This document shows, one piece after another, positions 15,343-17,597 of a DNA stretch of 17,597 bases. The DNA comes from Pseudomonadota bacterium (lineage in GTDB: Bacteria; Desulfobacterota; Anaeroferrophillalia; Anaeroferrophillales; Tharpellaceae), in the NCBI GenBank assembly GCA_015486445.1, contig WFRT01000273.1, positions 1-17,597 of the forward strand, written 5' to 3'. How positions within the stretch are numbered: the stretch's first letter is position 1; each line of letters starts with the position of its first letter. The notes under the pieces are model-generated. The model did not search any database and was not told the origin of the DNA. It worked only from the letters and a program-made list of their open reading frames with translations. The translations under genes were made by a program, and so were the position numbers.

Positions 15343-16380
15343 TCAGCATTTTTTTAGTTTACTCGATATAACTGATTGCAATTTATGAAAGAAATAACCT
15401 GCCAAGAGGCATACGGAAATGTTTACTCCGAGATAAACTATATCATTAGTAACTATATTACGTGCAGAACGAGCAAGCCCCCAAAACCAAACCATTTGAA
15501 ATAAAAAAATATGGAAAGATGCTCTCCCTATTGGAATTAATAATTTATTTAATTGTTTGAATGTAGGGAAAAGTCGCCATAAGCAATAAATTAACAATGC
15601 TGTATAAAAAAAAGCCGGTGCGTGTTGGAATCCCCATGCAGGATAAATACCATAAAAGTCAAATTTAAAATAAGATGTTAATGTTATATAGATAATACTT
15701 AAAGAAACTGATAGAAATGCTACCTTTTTACTGAAACGATGGCTGATGATGTAGCTTCCAAGAACAGAAGCGAAAATGTAACGAATATATAGTAGTCTAT
15801 ATAACCATTCCGGCAAATTAAAGAGAATACACATCCATTCAAGAAGTAATGAGGCTGCAAGAAATGCGGCTAATATTAAATATTTATTATGTGCGTTAAA
15901 TCTATGTTTCACCCACATGATTACGGGAAAAAACATTAGATGCTGAATGAAAATAGGTATGAAATAACTACCAGGCCCTAGTCCTCCTGAAAAATATATA
16001 TAAATGACTTTTCCGATTGTTGCCTTTCCTGTGACTATTAATACCATGATTTCAAGTAAATAAACTATTGAAAATGGAATCAATAATCTTTGAGCGTATT
16101 TTTTTAGTCTGTTTGGTGCATACTCTTTTGTGAAAACAAAGGCACCTCTCTTGGAGATAGATAATGTGCTGTTAATGCCCGCAACCATTATAAATACTGG
16201 AACTGCATGCCAAATATGAAATGGTGCAAAGATTGAGAATAATTGTGCAGAGGGAATGGTGTGAAGGATTACGACTGCAATAATGGCGATTGCTTTTATA
16301 AAGTAAATTTCAGTAAAATAGATTTTTTTATTAAAATCTAGGGTTTCGTTCTTGGTTAGAAGAGAAATCATTTGGCTCAT
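15343..16380 (-). CDS. Acyltransferase-3 family membrane protein
   Basis: This is a multi-pass membrane protein of the acyltransferase-3 (OafA/NodX-type) family, which transfers O-acyl groups to sugars, cell-wall or membrane glycans. Ten or so hydrophobic segments are visible. The first carries the family pattern FIKAIAIIAVVILHTIP with the conserved catalytic-type His40; Lys29 stands where many members have Arg. Further matches are the PVFIMVAG segment after TM2 and the C-terminal ASFHIFLFQMVWFW. The product is 345 aa, normal for the stand-alone domain, with no SGNH domain. ATG 16380 is my choice, with Met 4 as an alternative; neither has a good Shine-Dalgarno site. The TTG at 16404 lies in a GC-rich segment and is less likely. 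Codon use is far more AT-rich than its left neighbours, suggesting transfer. Confidence 0.87.
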   Translation of the reverse strand: MSQMISLLTKNETLDFNKKIYFTEIYFIKAIAIIAVVILHTIPSAQLFSIFAPFHIWHAVPVFIMVAGINSTLSISKRGAFVFTKEYAPNRLKKYAQRLLIPFSIVYLLEIMVLIVTGKATIGKVIYIYFSGGLGPGSYFIPIFIQHLMFFPVIMWVKHRFNAHNKYLILAAFLAASLLLEWMCILFNLPEWLYRLLYIRYIFASVLGSYIISHRFSKKVAFLSVSLSIIYITLTSYFKFDFYGIYPAWGFQHAPAFFYTALLIYCLWRLFPTFKQLNKLLIPIGRASFHIFLFQMVWFWGLARSARNIVTNDIVYLGVNISVCLLAGYFFHKLQSVISSKLKKC

Positions 16381-16406
16381 TTTTTTTTGCTGCCAATGTC
16401 GCAAAT

Positions 16407-16423
16407 CCCCGGCCGCTCCGGGG
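16407..16423. repeat. GC-rich hairpin in a short GC-rich spacer
   Basis: A perfect 6-bp stem (CCCCGG pairing with CCGGGG) closes a 5-nt loop CCGCT. It lies in an approximately 80-nt GC-rich stretch (16390-16470) between two AT-rich modules. There is no adjacent long T run, so it is not a clear terminator. Its origin is unknown. Confidence 0.5.
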
Positions 16424-16504
16424 TCTTTAGTTGAGTCGCGGCGGCTATTCGCGGTCGGGTGAATTTGCAGGGTTATAATGCGTTTTTTGGTTTACGACTC
16501 ATAG

Positions 16505-16538
16505 TTGATATCTACAGGTACATATTGTACAATATGTA
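16505..16538 (+). promoter_or_regulatory. Promoter and palindromic operator of the phd/yefM-relE remnant
   Basis: TTGATA (16505-16510), a 17-nt spacer and TACAAT (16528-16533) form a good sigma-70-type promoter. A perfect 20-bp palindrome at 16519-16538 (core TTGTACAA) overlaps the -10. YefM-type antitoxins bind palindromes with a TGTACA core, so this is probably the autoregulatory operator of the antitoxin that starts at 16565. Confidence 0.75.
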
Positions 16539-16564
16539 TATAAGAGACAAAAAAGAGACTATAC

Positions 16565-16872
16565 ATGATCACGACGATTACGACCGCAGAAGCCAGGAAA
16601 AATTTTGCTGACATTATTAACAGAGTTGACTACGGCAAGGAGCCGGTAGTTTTGACCCGTAGAGGGCAAGAAGTTGCCGTTTTGGTATCTATGGATGAAC
16701 TTGAACTGCTTCAACAGTTGAAGATCATATTGATATTGAAGATGCTGAAAAAGCTCTAACGAAACCCACTGACAGTATTTCTGCCGAAGACGTATGGAAA
16801 AAATGGGACTTTCACTGTGCAGTATTCTGTAAAATTTCGGTTGGCTGTACTGAAAAGTGTACAGTTTATTGA
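16565..16872 (+). pseudogene. Phd/YefM-family antitoxin, frameshifted
   Basis: The N-terminal 51 or so residues are a clear Phd/YefM DNA-binding antitoxin domain: TAEARKNFADIINRVDYGKE, PVVLTRRGQEVAVLVSMDEL. After LLQQL the frame changes to an unrelated Lys/Leu-rich tail and stops at 16757-16759. One frame over, from about 16723, the sequence continues as a proper antitoxin C-terminus (DHIDIEDAEKALTKP, then SISAEDVWKKWDF), open to TGA 16870-16872. Restoring one base near 16720 (TTGAAGAT from TTGGAAGAT) would rebuild the gene, so I infer a one-base deletion. The intact N-terminus could still bind the upstream palindrome, but the toxin-neutralising tail is lost. The shifted frame overlaps the toxin remnant that follows. 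Confidence 0.8.
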
Positions 16873-16915
16873 TTGGTTATATGGCTTATTTTTAGAACCA
16901 GTCCTCGATGGTTAA
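16817..16915 (+). pseudogene. RelE/ParE-type toxin remnant (N-terminus only)
   Basis: A GTG at 16817 begins a 32-codon frame, VQYSVKFRLAVLKSV, followed by QFIDWLYGLFLEPVLDG and TAA. The first 15 residues resemble the beta1/alpha1 start of RelE/ParE toxins, and the position directly after a Phd/YefM antitoxin is the canonical one. The rest does not resemble the family and the catalytic C-terminal half is absent, so this is a truncated toxin. The break lies near 16856-16862, after which the sequence runs into the 3' end of the convergent vapC-like gene. The short length makes this call moderate. Confidence 0.55.
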
Positions 16916-17284
16916 CCCCTCAACTCTGCAAAATTCTTTTGTGTTGTGGGTGACTAATATGGCATTCGCACAAAAAGCAGTACCCGCAATGAGATTATCA
17001 AGAGTCCCTATTGGTATCCCTTGATTTTCAAGACCCGCTCTGATTTTTGCAGAAGCTTCTGCCTCTTTTGAGGTAAAAGGTAAAACATTGATGCGTGAAG
17101 CAAATAATTCTAATTGTTCTTTTTGTTTCCTGGAATTGTTTGACTTGGCTGTTCCAACTTCAAGTTCGTACAGTGTGATTGTGGAAATGGCTATATCTTT
17201 AGGGGATTTTGAGAATAGTATTTCTGCCACATTTCCCAAGCCTTTGAAAAAATAGATAAGTGTGTTAGTGTCGAGGAGATACAA
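16892..17284 (-). CDS. vapC: VapC-type PIN-domain toxin
   Basis: PIN-domain toxins are Mg-dependent ribonucleases that cleave RNA to arrest growth. The 130-aa product shows the acidic active site: Asp5 in YLLDTNTLIYFFKG, Glu40 in TLYELEVG, Asp96 in PIGTLDNLIAGTA, and the C-terminal VTHNTKEFCRVEGL block typical of VapC. It looks complete. The start is TTG 17284-17282, one base after the antitoxin stop codon, which indicates translational coupling. GAGAGAGG lies within the end of the antitoxin gene. Its 3' end overlaps the decayed RelE-like frame on the opposite strand. Confidence 0.92.
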   Translation of the reverse strand: MYLLDTNTLIYFFKGLGNVAEILFSKSPKDIAISTITLYELEVGTAKSNNSRKQKEQLELFASRINVLPFTSKEAEASAKIRAGLENQGIPIGTLDNLIAGTAFCANAILVTHNTKEFCRVEGLTIEDWF

Positions 17285-17285
17285 T

Positions 17286-17519
17286 TCAGAGGGCCTCTCT
17301 CGGATTGTCTTGGCTGGAATTAAGCCTCAGTTCTTCAATTGCCGGGAAGTCATCTTTCCAACTGCCTGCCAATTTGACAATATCTTGAGGCCATTCTGTT
17401 CCTATTTTTTCCTCTATAATTCCAGCCACCCATTTACTGACGGACAAGTGCCCTGACTTTGCGGCTTCTTTCATTTTGGCTTCGACGTTATTGTCGAGAT
17501 AAATGGTTACTTGTCCCAT
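17286..17519 (-). CDS. vapB: Ribbon-helix-helix (CopG-like) antitoxin of the VapBC pair
   Basis: This is a 77-aa antitoxin expected to bind DNA through an N-terminal ribbon-helix-helix (residues about 1-45: GQVTIYLDNNVEAKMKEAA, then HLSVSKWVAGIIEEKI). It would neutralise the toxin through its C-terminal tail (IVKLAGSWKDDFPAIEEL). It ends one base before the toxin start. AAGGGG lies about 8 nt upstream of ATG 17519. A perfect palindrome and consensus promoter lie immediately upstream (17549-17587), consistent with autorepression. The fold assignment is by pattern; VapB names cover several unrelated folds. Confidence 0.88.
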   Translation of the reverse strand: MGQVTIYLDNNVEAKMKEAAKSGHLSVSKWVAGIIEEKIGTEWPQDIVKLAGSWKDDFPAIEELRLNSSQDNPREAL

Positions 17520-17548
17520 AATTTTGACCCCTTGATACCCGTCTATAA

Positions 17549-17587
17549 TATAATTGCAATTATAATTGCCAAAGAGATGCCTGTCAA
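17549..17587 (-). promoter_or_regulatory. Consensus promoter and palindromic operator of vapBC
   Basis: On the - strand, TTGACA (17587-17582), a 17-nt spacer and TATAAT (17564-17559) match the sigma-70 consensus at every position. A perfect 16-bp palindrome, TATAATTGCAATTATA (17549-17564), includes the -10, so repressor binding there would block RNA polymerase. The predicted transcript start, near 17552, gives a leader of about 33 nt before the antitoxin ATG. Confidence 0.85.
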
Positions 17588-17597
17588 TTAATATAAA

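Noticed and set aside
1..17597. CRISPR arrays, tRNA or rRNA genes, insertion sequences with transposase
   Set aside because: No regularly spaced repeats, cloverleaf, rRNA segments or transposase motifs were seen on either strand.

Overview
The window looks like part of the chromosome of an anaerobic, Gram-negative bacterium of the former Deltaproteobacteria (Desulfuromonadia/Geobacter-like or a related Desulfobacterota lineage). This is inferred from gene content: a proton-pumping complex I operon carrying a selenocysteine formate dehydrogenase, a flavodiiron protein, an outer-membrane beta-barrel protein and a bacterial lipoprotein. No rRNA or tRNA is present to confirm the taxonomy. The left 15 kb is GC-rich with strong Shine-Dalgarno sites; the right end (about 15.3-17.6 kb) is mostly AT-rich and looks acquired.

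Region 1 (1-9971, + strand) is the distal half of a nuo operon. It opens inside a molybdopterin formate dehydrogenase alpha subunit that reads through an in-frame UGA (427-429, selenocysteine). A bacterial SECIS-type hairpin (441-459) follows the UGA. Next come nuoH, nuoI, nuoJ, nuoK, nuoL, nuoM and nuoN, closed by a strong bidirectional terminator (9931-9971). The slot where NuoG normally lies holds a catalytically complete formate dehydrogenase, so formate oxidation may feed the ferredoxin-like NuoI and the membrane pump (NuoH/J/K/L/M/N) directly. Whether nuoE/F or a separate nuoG lie upstream cannot be seen.

Region 2 (10053-12872, - strand) is a stress cluster read right to left: a flavodiiron O2/NO reductase, a signal-peptide-bearing MsrB-MsrA methionine sulfoxide reductase fusion, and an unrecognised conserved-looking protein. 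It converges on the nuo operon at the shared terminator. A 467-bp gap (12873-13339) separates it from the next gene.

Region 3 (13340-15291) holds a + strand outer-membrane beta-barrel protein. Convergent to it on the - strand are a small lipoprotein and, upstream of that, an ecotin-like serine protease inhibitor. The ecotin signal peptide is interrupted by a one-base frameshift, and both cysteines of the family disulfide are missing.

Region 4 (15343-17597) is AT-rich. It has an acyltransferase-3 membrane protein (-), a decayed Phd/YefM-RelE toxin-antitoxin pair (+; antitoxin frameshifted, toxin truncated) whose palindromic operator/promoter is still perfect, and an apparently intact VapB-VapC-type toxin-antitoxin pair (-). 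The VapBC pair has a TTGACA-17-TATAAT promoter overlapped by a perfect 16-bp palindrome. A short GC-rich stretch (about 16390-16470) separates the two AT-rich modules.
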